From Ignavibacteria bacterium (GTDB lineage: Bacteria; Bacteroidota; Ignavibacteria; Ignavibacteriales; Melioribacteraceae): DNA of 8,186 nt. Below, piece by piece: positions 1 through 7,376 of this stretch (the first letter of the stretch is position 1; each line of letters begins with the position of its first letter). The stretch covers positions 1-8,186 of the forward strand of contig DSBF01000017.1 of the NCBI GenBank assembly GCA_011049495.1. The letters run 5' to 3'. The position numbers were made by a program, and so were the translations under genes. The notes under the pieces are model-generated. The model was not told the origin of the DNA, did not search any database, and was given only the letters and a program-made list of their open reading frames with translations.

Positions 1-590
1 CTTATTCCAAACATACGTGCTACGCTGCTTGCCGACTCAACAAGAAAATGAGCACCACCAATGATTAGAGCAGCACCAATGATTAATTTAGGAATATCGA
101 ACCAGTTAAAATCACCTTCGGGAATTTCTTCCTCAATAGGCTGTTTCTGTTTAATAAGAATGAATATGTAAATAACGAGAGTTGCAAAAAGTATTATGCC
201 TTCAATGCGCGTAAGCGTTAAATCCCAGAAAAATATCAACAATAAAATTCCGGCAAAGAAAAGCAGAAGTGAATCACGAACTAACAAAGTACGTGAAGTA
301 GTCACGGTTGAGTATATTGCTACAATTCCTAAAATTATACCGAGATTAAAAATATTAGAACCGATAACGTTTCCGACAGAAATTGCAGATTGATCAGTCA
401 ATGCAGCATAAACAGTAACCGCAAATTCCGGTGCTGATGTTGCAATTGCAACAACAGTTAATCCAATTACTAATTCGGAAAGACCAAGTTTTTTTGCAAT
501 CCGGGAAGCCGATTCAACTACCAAAACAGCTCCACCCCATAAAGCAAAAATACAAATGATAATAATTAGTGTATCAAGTAAGTAGGTCAT
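1..590 (-). CDS. Calcium/sodium antiporter (CaCA family), N-terminal 196 residues, runs off the left edge
   Basis: This open frame starts at ATG (590-588) and is still open at base 1, so the C-terminal part lies outside the window. It encodes an integral membrane protein with hydrophobic segments at about residues 5-25, 39-60, 74-96, 106-123, 129-146 and 167-187. The alpha-1 signature of K+-dependent or independent Na+/Ca2+ exchangers is plain: GLTVVAIATSAPEF at 43-56, with the ion-binding Glu55, followed by GNVIGSNIFNLG at 73-84. A charged loop (about 147-162, rich in Glu) leads into the second half. The second half begins like the first: GGA..LVESAS..A recurs at about 19-31 and 178-191, as expected for the family's internal inverted duplication. 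Family members exchange Ca2+ for Na+ or H+ across the inner membrane. The usual length is about 320-360 residues. There is no clear Shine-Dalgarno sequence upstream. The family call is firm; ion specificity is inferred. Confidence 0.92.
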   Translation of the reverse strand, partial: MTYLLDTLIIIICIFALWGGAVLVVESASRIAKKLGLSELVIGLTVVAIATSAPEFAVTVYAALTDQSAISVGNVIGSNIFNLGIILGIVAIYSTVTTSRTLLVRDSLLLFFAGILLLIFFWDLTLTRIEGIILFATLVIYIFILIKQKQPIEEEIPEGDFNWFDIPKLIIGAALIIGGAHFLVESASSVARMFGI

Positions 591-655
591 ATTCGGTAAA
601 ATTAAAGTATAAAAATAAGAAATGCAGTCGGTTTAATGAAATGAGAAAAATTGAA

Positions 656-734
656 GGGCTATCTTAAAAGTAATTTTAATTCTATAGAAAATGCATTACG
701 AAAATGCTATTGATTCTTACTTATTAGATAGCCC
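656..734 (-). repeat. Imperfect 18-base inverted repeat between the orphan gene and the antiporter; possible terminator
   Basis: The left arm (656-673) and right arm (717-734) are reverse complements at 16 of 18 positions. The outermost nine bases, GGGCTATCT and AGATAGCCC, match perfectly. The loop between the arms is 43 bases and contains GAAAATGC twice, 13 bases apart. The repeat lies just downstream of the 72-residue gene on the minus strand. There the right-hand stem would be followed by a short T-rich run, so it could end that transcript. The long loop is unusual for a classical intrinsic terminator, so a small mobile or palindromic element remains possible. Confidence 0.45.
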
Positions 735-759
735 CTTAAAATTGTTATCAAGTTTTAAG

Positions 760-978
760 TTAGTCTTCGGGATTGTAAGTCAATTCAACTTTTATATGAA
801 AATCAGCGCCGCTGAAAAGTGTGTATTTTACATCTCCGATAGTGCATCGATAATCCTCACCCACGAGGTCACTCACAACCTTAGCAATCCCCTTTTCGAG
901 TGAATCAATGCTAACCGATTTTAGTTTGTTTTTTAATAAACGATCAACATCAATTGTTTTGTCTTTTGCGTCCGGCAT
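760..978 (-). CDS. Small hypothetical protein, 72 residues, unrecognised
   Basis: I do not recognise this protein. It is judged real because its ATG (978-976) sits four bases after a perfect AGGAGG on the minus strand (988-983), the best ribosome binding site in the window. The gene also has the same orientation as both neighbours. The product has no signal peptide and no membrane segment. Residues 10-40 look like a charged amphipathic helix (lysine-rich around 16-20). They are followed by a segment that alternates like beta strands (about 42-68, YRCTIGDVKYTLFSGADFHIKVELTY), giving a probable alpha-beta-beta-beta layout. There is one cysteine (Cys45). It starts 109 bases after the phosphomannomutase stop and ends 169 bases before the antiporter start, so shared transcription is possible but not shown. 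A reading frame on the opposite strand covers the same bases but has no ribosome binding site. No function is proposed. Confidence 0.72.
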   Translation of the reverse strand: MPDAKDKTIDVDRLLKNKLKSVSIDSLEKGIAKVVSDLVGEDYRCTIGDVKYTLFSGADFHIKVELTYNPED

Positions 979-982
979 TTTT

Positions 983-988
983 CCTCCT
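983..988 (-). promoter_or_regulatory. Strong Shine-Dalgarno site AGGAGG of the 72-residue gene
   Basis: Read on the minus strand, TTAGGAGGAAAAATG places AGGAGG four bases before the start codon. It decides both that the small frame is translated and where it starts. Several other genes in this window, including the antiporter and the second peptidase, have no comparable site. Confidence 0.75.
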
Positions 989-1087
989 AATGATTTTCTG
1001 ATTTAGACGCTGAATAATATTCTTTGTTTCGTCAAACTAATGGACAATATAACATTTTCCATAAAAAGATAAATTGAAAATAATCAT

Positions 1088-2434
1088 TTAAGAACGAATA
1101 AGATTTAGCAATTCTTGAGTTTTCTTTTCCATTAATTTTCTATCACCTTTCGATTCAACATTAAGTCTAATTAACGGTTCGGTATTGCTTAATCGTACAT
1201 TAAATCTCCAGTTTTCGTATTCAACACTTACTCCGTCAAGTGTTTCCATTTTTCCGTCAGAATACTTTTGTTTTATCTCTTCTAATTTTGCAGCCGGGTT
1301 TTCAAGTTTTGTATTTATTTCACCGGAACACGGATAAGCTGCAATCATTTCTTCAACTAACCGCCCCAATGTTTTATTCTCTTCTGACATAAGTTGCAGA
1401 ATTAACAAAAAAGGAATAATCCCGCTATCGGAATAATAATTGTCTCTAAAATAATGATGAGCGGACATCTCGCCGCCATAAATTGCATTTACTTCACGCA
1501 TTTTTTGTTTGATAAATGCATGTCCGCTTACAGATTGTACAACCTCACCACCCGCTGCTTCAACTTCTTTAATAGTATTCCAGGTTAATCGAGGATCATG
1601 AACAATTTTCTCGCCTGGATTCTTTTTTAATATTGATTTGGCAAGTAAACCAACGATATAGTATCCTTCGATAAAATTTCCTTTCTCATCGAAGAAAAAA
1701 CATCTGTCGTAATCGCCATCCCAAGCAACTCCTAAGTCAGCTTTGTGTTCAAGCAATGCATCAATTGTGGGTTGTCTATTTTCAGGTAATAAAGGATTCG
1801 GAACGCCATTCGGAAAGTTTGAATCCGGTTCGTGAAAAACTTTTATCATTTTTATAGGTAACAAAGGCTCAAGCGTATCTAAAGCGGGACCAATACAACC
1901 GTTACCTGCATTTACTACTACTTTAAATGGGTTGATTTTTTTTGCATCATAAAATTGCTTAAGATTATTAATAAAGTCGTTCATTATATCAATTTTTTCA
2001 ACTTTTCCTTTTTGCACACCTTCAACTTCAAAATCACCTTTTAATACCATTTGTTCAATTTCAGAAAGTCCGGAATCATATCCCATCGGTACAGAACCTT
2101 TTTTAACGAATTTTAAACCATTGTATTCCGGCGGATTGTGGGAAGCGGTTATCATAACACCTGCATCAGCATTTAGATGCGGAGTTCCAAAATAAATCAT
2201 TTCAGTTCCGCATAAACCTAAATCATAAACATCAGCGCCGTTTTCGGTAATTCCTTTTGTTAATGCCTCTGCTAATTCAGGGGATGATTTTCTAACATCC
2301 ATTCCAATCAAAACTTTTTTTGCATTTAAGTATTTTACAATAGCTTTGCCAACTTTATAAGCAAGATCAACATTCAAATCGCCGGGTACTTTACCACGGA
2401 TATCGTATGCTTTAAATGATGCTATTTTTTCCAT
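1088..2434 (-). CDS. manB: Phosphomannomutase/phosphoglucomutase (alpha-D-phosphohexomutase family)
   Basis: This cytoplasmic enzyme interconverts hexose 6-phosphate and hexose 1-phosphate. Its likely role is mannose-1-phosphate supply for GDP-mannose, and so for surface polysaccharides. At 448 residues it is complete for the family. The four landmarks occur in order. The phosphoserine loop TASHNP is at 96-101, with catalytic Ser98. The Mg2+ loop DGDYDR is at 239-244. The sugar loop GGEMSAHHYFRD is at 320-331. The phosphate-binding loop RLSNTEP is at 414-420. The combination of GEMSAHHYFRD with SNTEP resembles enterobacterial ManB/CpsG more than glucosamine mutases (GlmM), so phosphomannomutase is preferred, though dual glucose/mannose activity is common. 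The start ATG has AAGGAA (2446-2441) six bases upstream. Its promoter must lie in the 2435-2576 interval, shared with the divergent zinc-ribbon gene. No other sugar-nucleotide gene is visible beside it. Confidence 0.93.
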   Translation of the reverse strand: MEKIASFKAYDIRGKVPGDLNVDLAYKVGKAIVKYLNAKKVLIGMDVRKSSPELAEALTKGITENGADVYDLGLCGTEMIYFGTPHLNADAGVMITASHNPPEYNGLKFVKKGSVPMGYDSGLSEIEQMVLKGDFEVEGVQKGKVEKIDIMNDFINNLKQFYDAKKINPFKVVVNAGNGCIGPALDTLEPLLPIKMIKVFHEPDSNFPNGVPNPLLPENRQPTIDALLEHKADLGVAWDGDYDRCFFFDEKGNFIEGYYIVGLLAKSILKKNPGEKIVHDPRLTWNTIKEVEAAGGEVVQSVSGHAFIKQKMREVNAIYGGEMSAHHYFRDNYYSDSGIIPFLLILQLMSEENKTLGRLVEEMIAAYPCSGEINTKLENPAAKLEEIKQKYSDGKMETLDGVSVEYENWRFNVRLSNTEPLIRLNVESKGDRKLMEKKTQELLNLIRS

Positions 2435-2576
2435 TAGTGTTTCCTTAATTTTTACAGAAATTAAACACCAAGATACTTAATGCAGACGAGATTAGAAACA
2501 GTGCACAAAATTATGATTACCACATTTTTACATAGCATTTAGAAAGTCATCGGATTATCTTTAGCTGAATCAAATA

Positions 2577-2582
2577 AGGAGG
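2577..2582 (+). promoter_or_regulatory. Perfect Shine-Dalgarno AGGAGG pointing to an AUA start codon
   Basis: AGGAGG is followed after five bases by ATA (2588-2590), in frame with the zinc-ribbon gene. The other nearby candidate is TTG at 2583, which is out of frame and meets TAG after two codons. The site therefore supports initiation at 2588 rather than at the first in-frame ATG, 84 bases further on. Confidence 0.6.
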
Positions 2583-2587
2583 TTGAT

Positions 2588-2896
2588 ATAGCTCATTTCT
2601 ACAATTCTTCAAAAAAATTCACAGTCTGCTCGAATCAAAAATGCGGTTTAATTTATAACTGTGAAGAATATATGGATGGGGGCGAGGACAATTTACTATG
2701 TCCGACTTGTAGAACAAAAATAGAAACACATCACATTGTTCAATGTCTTAATTGCGAAACAATAATTGATTTTATTGAAGCCGAACCAAGTGAAGAGCCT
2801 GTAGTTTTTACAATTGAAAAATGTTCCCGCTGTCATGGCACGAAAGAAGATCAAAAAGAAATTTCTGCTTATTATTTCCCCGATGCATTTTACTGA
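2588..2896 (+). CDS. Small double zinc-ribbon protein, about 102 residues, apparent AUA start
   Basis: The frame is open from 2543 to the TGA at 2894-2896. It contains no ATG, GTG or TTG before ATG 2672. A perfect AGGAGG (2577-2582) sits five bases before ATA 2588, which I take as the start; the product would then begin MAHFYNSSKKFTVCS. Counted from there, four cysteine pairs appear: Cys14/Cys19, Cys38/Cys41, Cys53/Cys56 and Cys79/Cys82. They are spaced as two successive four-cysteine zinc ribbons, with an acidic stretch between 60 and 72. Starting at ATG 2672 (residue 29 here, giving 74 residues) would remove the first pair and break the first ribbon, and that ATG has only a poor ribosome site. 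I do not recognise a named family. Zinc ribbons of this kind often bind nucleic acid or proteins, but no role is shown here. The gene is followed at once by a terminator, so it is probably transcribed alone. Confidence 0.7.
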   Translation: MAHFYNSSKKFTVCSNQKCGLIYNCEEYMDGGEDNLLCPTCRTKIETHHIVQCLNCETIIDFIEAEPSEEPVVFTIEKCSRCHGTKEDQKEISAYYFPDAFY

Positions 2897-2924
2897 TATT
2901 TTCAAGAACGAATCATTTCGAGAG

Positions 2925-2951
2925 AGGCGCCAAACTATTGGTGCCTTTTTT
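2925..2951 (+). terminator. Intrinsic terminator after the zinc-ribbon gene
   Basis: The stem is AGGCGCCAA (2925-2933) paired with TTGGTGCCT (2938-2946), around the loop ACTA. It has nine pairs, one of them G-U, and is followed directly by a T run to 2951. It starts 28 bases after the zinc-ribbon stop codon and separates that gene from the peptidase operon. The G-U pair and the orientation of the T run show that it works for plus-strand transcripts. Confidence 0.92.
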
Positions 2952-3059
2952 ATTTTATCGCAGAAGTCTAATTTTTTATCTTAAATTTTCTTATTAACTT
3001 GCAAGAGATAGATACGTCTAATTATTACTATTCATATAAAAAATAAGGGATTCAATACA

Positions 3060-5198
3060 ATGCTTTCCAAATCACTCGTTACAAAATACTTCAGCATTAT
3101 TTTATTCTTACTCATTTCATTTAATACAATTTATTCTCAACAAGCTTTTAATCCCGATACAGTTCAAGCAAAAAAATTCGATACCGGCAAGATGTGGACA
3201 TTCGATTTTCCTCCTATTGATTATTGGAAAAATACTTACGGATTTATTGCAACAGAAGAATGGTTGAATCACGTACAACTTTCTACTTTAAGAATACCCG
3301 GTTGTACCGCTTCATTTGTTTCCGAAGACGGATTAATTGTTACTAATCATCATTGTTCAACTTGGCACAGAAACGCAGTTGAAGAAGAAGGTGAAGATTT
3401 TTATAGAGACGGATTTTATGCCGAAACTTTGGAAGAAGAACGATTAGTTCCGAATATGTATGCCGATCAATTAAAACTTATTAGAGATGTGACTGATCAA
3501 GTTATTGATGCAATAAATGCGGCAGAGGGTGATGATAACAAGATTAAAGCACGAGATGAAAAAATAAAAGAAATTGAAAATTCGTATAATGAACAGACCG
3601 GTTTAAAATGTGAAGTCGTTTCTTACTATAACGGCGGCAGATATGCTTTACACGGTTATAAAAGATATGATAAAGTAAAACTTGTTTTTATCGGCGAAGA
3701 TTGGGTTGGTATGTACGGAGGTGACCCGGATAACTTTACATATCCTCGCTATAATCTTGATTATGCTTTTTTCAGAATTTATGACGAAGATGATAATCCT
3801 CTTAAAACCGAAAACTATTACAACTGGAATACATCAGGAGTTGAGTTAGATGAATTGTTGTTTATTATCGGTAGCCCCGGATCAACTAGCAGATTAAAAA
3901 CAGCGGATCAGTTACGTTTTAATCGAGATATCACCTATAGAAATTATTCATTTTTGATGACATCAATGTTGACAGAACTTTACTCGCTGATGGAAAAATA
4001 TCCCGAGCGTCAAGATGAGTTTGCTAGTATGTTAAGTTTTGTAGGCAATTCTGAAAAGGTAGCAAGAAATGTTGTAAAGGGATTAAATGACCCGTATCTA
4101 ATTGCACGAAAAGAAGCATTTGATAAAAATCTTCAGTCTGAAATTGCAAAAGATGCGGAACTGCAAAAAATTTACGGACATCTTTGGACTTCCATTAAAA
4201 AGAATCGAGAAGAAGCTAGAAAATACAGTGAAAAAGTAGCAGCTTATACGGTTACAGGAAGACTCGCACCAACTTACTTTAAAATTGCAAAAAGTTTAGT
4301 TGAGTTAGCAAATGAATTAAAACTCCCCGAAGAGGAAAGAAATCCTAAATACAAAGAAGATAGTCTTGAAGAAACAATAGATGCAATTTACCCGGAGAAA
4401 TTCGACCATCCATTAGAAGATGCTAGACTAAAAGTTCAGTTTGATTACATTAAATTAAACCTCGGCAATGATCATTCAATTGTAAAGTTACTTACAAATA
4501 ACCAAGAAGGTTATAAAGCAGTTGAATATGCGAAGAGTAAAACTGTAATAACCGATGCCGAATCAATAAAGGAAATTGCAGCGAAAGGTGCAGATGCAAT
4601 TTTAGAAAGCGAAGATCCTTTTGTGCAGTTTATTCTTCTTACTACAGATGAACTGAAAGAACTGCAGGCTAAGTATGACCAAGTAAACGAAACAGAAAAA
4701 GTATTAAGCCAAATGCTTGGTGAAGTTATGTTTGATATTTACGGAACATCAATTCCGCCGGATGCAAATAGATCAATGAGAATTGGTGACGGACGAGTAA
4801 GAACAGTTGAGTATAATGGCACAATCGCTCCTTACTTTACAACCTTTTACGGTTTGTATGATAGATATTATTCTCACAATAAAAAATTTCCTTGGGATTT
4901 GCCTGAAAGATGGATCAATTATCCAAAAGATTTTGATCTATCAACACCAGTAAATTTTATAACCGATATAGATGTGATTGGCGGTCAAAGCGGCAGCCCA
5001 ATTGTAAATAAAGCCGGTGAGTTTGTTGGTGTTGTCTTTGACGGTAATATTGAATCGATAATAGGTAATTTTATTTTTATGCCGGAAACAAATCGATCGA
5101 TAACCGTTGCCGCAGAAGGCATTATCCAAGCACTACGTGATATTTATAAAGCAGATAGATTGCTAAAAGAAATTGAAAACAATAAAATTGTTAAATAA
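3060..5198 (+). CDS. Secreted S46-family dipeptidyl-peptidase, DPP7-like (first of tandem pair)
   Basis: This serine exopeptidase should release dipeptides from peptide N-termini in the periplasm or outside the cell. Residues 1-26 form a Sec signal peptide (basic start, hydrophobic ISIILFLLIS-like core, likely cleavage before Gln27). The chymotrypsin-fold triad is visible: His98 in TNHHC (95-99), Asp234 in NLDYAFFRIY, and Ser644 in GGQSGSP (641-647). Cys82 and Cys99 probably pair, like the trypsin histidine-loop disulphide. Asp661 and Gly662 lie 17 and 18 residues after the serine. Asp at the first position anchors the substrate amino group in characterised members. Gly at the second is typical of DPP7 (hydrophobic P1), whereas DPP11 has Arg. 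The helical insert (about 290-560) covers the active site in this family. Asn225 is kept, but the usual following Trp is Phe226. At 712 residues it is full length, with no C-terminal sorting domain. AAGGGA (3045-3050) lies nine bases before the ATG. Confidence 0.93.
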   Translation: MLSKSLVTKYFSIILFLLISFNTIYSQQAFNPDTVQAKKFDTGKMWTFDFPPIDYWKNTYGFIATEEWLNHVQLSTLRIPGCTASFVSEDGLIVTNHHCSTWHRNAVEEEGEDFYRDGFYAETLEEERLVPNMYADQLKLIRDVTDQVIDAINAAEGDDNKIKARDEKIKEIENSYNEQTGLKCEVVSYYNGGRYALHGYKRYDKVKLVFIGEDWVGMYGGDPDNFTYPRYNLDYAFFRIYDEDDNPLKTENYYNWNTSGVELDELLFIIGSPGSTSRLKTADQLRFNRDITYRNYSFLMTSMLTELYSLMEKYPERQDEFASMLSFVGNSEKVARNVVKGLNDPYLIARKEAFDKNLQSEIAKDAELQKIYGHLWTSIKKNREEARKYSEKVAAYTVTGRLAPTYFKIAKSLVELANELKLPEEERNPKYKEDSLEETIDAIYPEKFDHPLEDARLKVQFDYIKLNLGNDHSIVKLLTNNQEGYKAVEYAKSKTVITDAESIKEIAAKGADAILESEDPFVQFILLTTDELKELQAKYDQVNETEKVLSQMLGEVMFDIYGTSIPPDANRSMRIGDGRVRTVEYNGTIAPYFTTFYGLYDRYYSHNKKFPWDLPERWINYPKDFDLSTPVNFITDIDVIGGQSGSPIVNKAGEFVGVVFDGNIESIIGNFIFMPETNRSITVAAEGIIQALRDIYKADRLLKEIENNKIVK

Positions 5199-5212
5199 AT
5201 CTTGGTTATAAA

Positions 5213-7369
5213 ATGAATAAAATTAACAGACATAAAATGACTTTTAATTTTATTAAGAAGACGGCAGTTTTTACTGCTGTTTTCTTTTTAATTGCAAACA
5301 TAGCATTTGCTCAGCAAACACTTTCGCCTAATACTAATTACTTAACTGATTTTGGCAAGATGTGGACTTTCGATGATCTTCCCTTAGACTATTTTATGGA
5401 TGAATACGGTTTTGAACCAACTGAAGAATGGATTGAAAAATTACAAAAAGCTGCAGTACAATTCGGTGGCGGCTGTTCGGCTGCTTTTGTTTCCGAAGAT
5501 GGTTTGATACTAACAAATCATCATTGTGCCCGTGGCGGAATTGTTTCTGTTCAAGAAGAAGGTGAAGATTTACTCAAAGATGGTTTCTATGCCGAAACTC
5601 TTGAAGATGAAAGAATAATTGAAAGATTGTTTGTCGATCAACTTATAAAAATAATTGACGTTACAGAAGAAATTAATTCTGCAATGAATCAATTTGATAG
5701 TGATAAAGAAAAAGTTGATGCAAGAAATGAAAAGATAAAAGAGATTGAAAACAAATATGCTGATGAAACCGGTTTAGTAACAAGAGTTGTTACGTTATAT
5801 AACGGCGGAAAGTATTCGCTTTATCTCTACAAAAGATATAGTGATATAAGACTTGTTATGGCACCGGAATTCCAAATTGCTTCAACCGGTTGGGATTGGG
5901 ATAACTTTACCTACCCTCGTTATGAACTCGACTTTATGTTTGTTAGAGCTTATGATGAAAACGGTGAACCTATGAAGGTTGACCATTTCTTTAAGTATAA
6001 TGCCGAAGGGGCAGAAGAAGGTGAACCAATTTTTATAATTGGAAGACCCGGAAGTACAAATCGGCAGTTGTCTGTAGCGGAACTCGAATATTTACGGGAT
6101 ATTCAAAATCCTTTTATGATTCAATATCTTGACGAAGTTTATAAAGCATATTATGAAATGTTCGAGAAGTATCCTGAACGTGAATCAGAATTGCTGAATA
6201 GAGTTATGGGATTTGGTAATTCTCGAAAGGTTTTTCACGGCAGGCAAATCGGCATTACCGATGAAACATTAATGAACCGTAAAAAATTATTTGAATCGAA
6301 ATTAAGAAACATTGTTGAAAATGATCCGGAATTAAAATCAGAATATGGGCATCTTTGGGAAAGTTTTGAAAAATTATTTAATGAAAAGCGAGAGTTAGGT
6401 TATAAAGATTTTGTTTATAATTTAGTTCCGTGGGGCAGACCTAAGTATTTACGAATAGCAAAAGATATTTACGAACTTGTTGAAGAATTAAATTTACCGA
6501 ATGACGAACGCAAAGAGAAATTTAAAGAAGAAAATCTAAAAAGTACTCTTGAAGAAATTTATCCTGAGGATTTTGATGAAGAATTAGAAAGAAAAATTTT
6601 ACGGGCTTTTGTTTCGTCTGTTTATTTTGAATTGGGTGACGATAACCAATTAACTAAAAAATTATTTAATGATAAAAAGGGGAATGAAGCTGTTGATTAT
6701 ATTTTATCGAATTCAGTTCTCGGCAGTAGAGAAAAAGTATTGAGTTTGGCAGATAAGTCCAAAGATGAAATTCTTAACCTGAAGGATCCTTTCATTTACT
6801 TCATTGAAAACACAAAAGATGAATTGCAGAGGATTACTGATAAAAACAAAGAGATAAACCAGACACTGACCGTGCTTAATCAAGAACTCGGTAAACTAAT
6901 TGTAAAAGTATTCGGTAACCAAATGCCACCCGATGCAACGGGCACGCTAAGATTATCGGATGGCGTAATAAAAGGTTATGAATACAACGGTACAATTGCC
7001 CCAGGAAAAACTACATATTACGGTTTATACGATCGTTATTTTTCATTTGGTCAAAAACTTTATCCATGGGGATTAACACCTAATTGGCAAACTCCTCCGG
7101 ATGGATTAGAACTAAGTACTCCAATTAATTTTGCCGCAACGCTTGATATTGTAGGCGGTAACTCCGGCAGCTCGATTGTAAATAAAAACGGGGAAGTAAT
7201 CGGATTAGTGTTTGACGGAAATATGGAAAGTCTTGCAGGAAATTATCTTTTTATTCCAGAAAATAATCGTGCGGTTGCAGTTGATTCAAAAGGATTAATT
7301 GAATCACTAAAACATGTTTACAAAACCGATAGATTGATTGAAGAACTTCTGAACGGGAAGATAAAGTAA
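5213..7369 (+). CDS. Secreted S46-family dipeptidyl-peptidase, DPP7-like (second of tandem pair)
   Basis: This is a full-length paralogue (718 residues) of the preceding gene. It starts 14 bases after that gene's stop, so the two surely form one operon. A signal peptide covers residues 1-33, with likely cleavage after AFA before Gln34; a later ATG at residue 9 would also leave a workable signal. Triad residues are His104 in TNHHC (101-105), Asp240 in ELDFMFVRAY, and Ser651 in GGNSGSS (648-654). Cys88 and Cys105 are placed for the histidine-loop disulphide. Asp668 and Gly669 again give the DPP7-like pocket, which suggests preference for hydrophobic P1 residues. Asn231-Phe232 repeats the Asn-Phe variant seen in the first copy. 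Shared blocks (GKMWTFD, SEDGLI, EEGEDL/F, DNFTYPRY, EYNGTIAP) run along the whole length, so this is an old duplication, not a recent one. The serine motif ends in Ser rather than Pro. No Shine-Dalgarno is seen; coupling to the upstream gene may help translation. Confidence 0.93.
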   Translation: MNKINRHKMTFNFIKKTAVFTAVFFLIANIAFAQQTLSPNTNYLTDFGKMWTFDDLPLDYFMDEYGFEPTEEWIEKLQKAAVQFGGGCSAAFVSEDGLILTNHHCARGGIVSVQEEGEDLLKDGFYAETLEDERIIERLFVDQLIKIIDVTEEINSAMNQFDSDKEKVDARNEKIKEIENKYADETGLVTRVVTLYNGGKYSLYLYKRYSDIRLVMAPEFQIASTGWDWDNFTYPRYELDFMFVRAYDENGEPMKVDHFFKYNAEGAEEGEPIFIIGRPGSTNRQLSVAELEYLRDIQNPFMIQYLDEVYKAYYEMFEKYPERESELLNRVMGFGNSRKVFHGRQIGITDETLMNRKKLFESKLRNIVENDPELKSEYGHLWESFEKLFNEKRELGYKDFVYNLVPWGRPKYLRIAKDIYELVEELNLPNDERKEKFKEENLKSTLEEIYPEDFDEELERKILRAFVSSVYFELGDDNQLTKKLFNDKKGNEAVDYILSNSVLGSREKVLSLADKSKDEILNLKDPFIYFIENTKDELQRITDKNKEINQTLTVLNQELGKLIVKVFGNQMPPDATGTLRLSDGVIKGYEYNGTIAPGKTTYYGLYDRYFSFGQKLYPWGLTPNWQTPPDGLELSTPINFAATLDIVGGNSGSSIVNKNGEVIGLVFDGNMESLAGNYLFIPENNRAVAVDSKGLIESLKHVYKTDRLIEELLNGKIK

Positions 7370-7376
7370 CTAATTT

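Noticed and set aside
196..393. Open frame of 65 codons on the plus strand
   Set aside because: It is wholly antisense to the antiporter gene, whose conserved family motifs are read from the minus strand across the same bases.
691..903. Open frame of 70 codons on the plus strand
   Set aside because: It lies antisense to the 72-residue gene, which has a perfect AGGAGG. This frame has no ribosome site, and its start falls inside the inverted repeat.
2513..2542. Nine-codon ATG frame upstream of the zinc-ribbon gene, considered as a leader peptide
   Set aside because: It has no ribosome site, no biased amino acid content and no attenuator-like hairpins after it.
2435..2576. Regulatory RNA or operator in the divergent gap between manB and the zinc-ribbon gene
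   Set aside because: I found no convincing hairpin, dyad or riboswitch motif here. Both promoters presumably lie in it, but no box is clear enough to annotate.
2696..2905. Open frame of 69 codons on the minus strand
   Set aside because: It is antisense to the zinc-ribbon gene, with its ordered cysteine pairs. It has no ribosome site and a low-complexity Phe/Cys-rich product.
2999..3027. Possible sigma-70 promoter TTGCAA, 17 bases, TTATTA before the peptidase operon
   Set aside because: The -10 box is a poor match, and such pairs are common by chance in AT-rich intergenic DNA. A promoter must exist between the terminator at 2951 and 3060, but I cannot place it.
4941..5129. Open frame of 62 codons on the minus strand
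   Set aside because: It lies inside the catalytic serine region of the first peptidase, on the opposite strand, and is a shadow of that gene.
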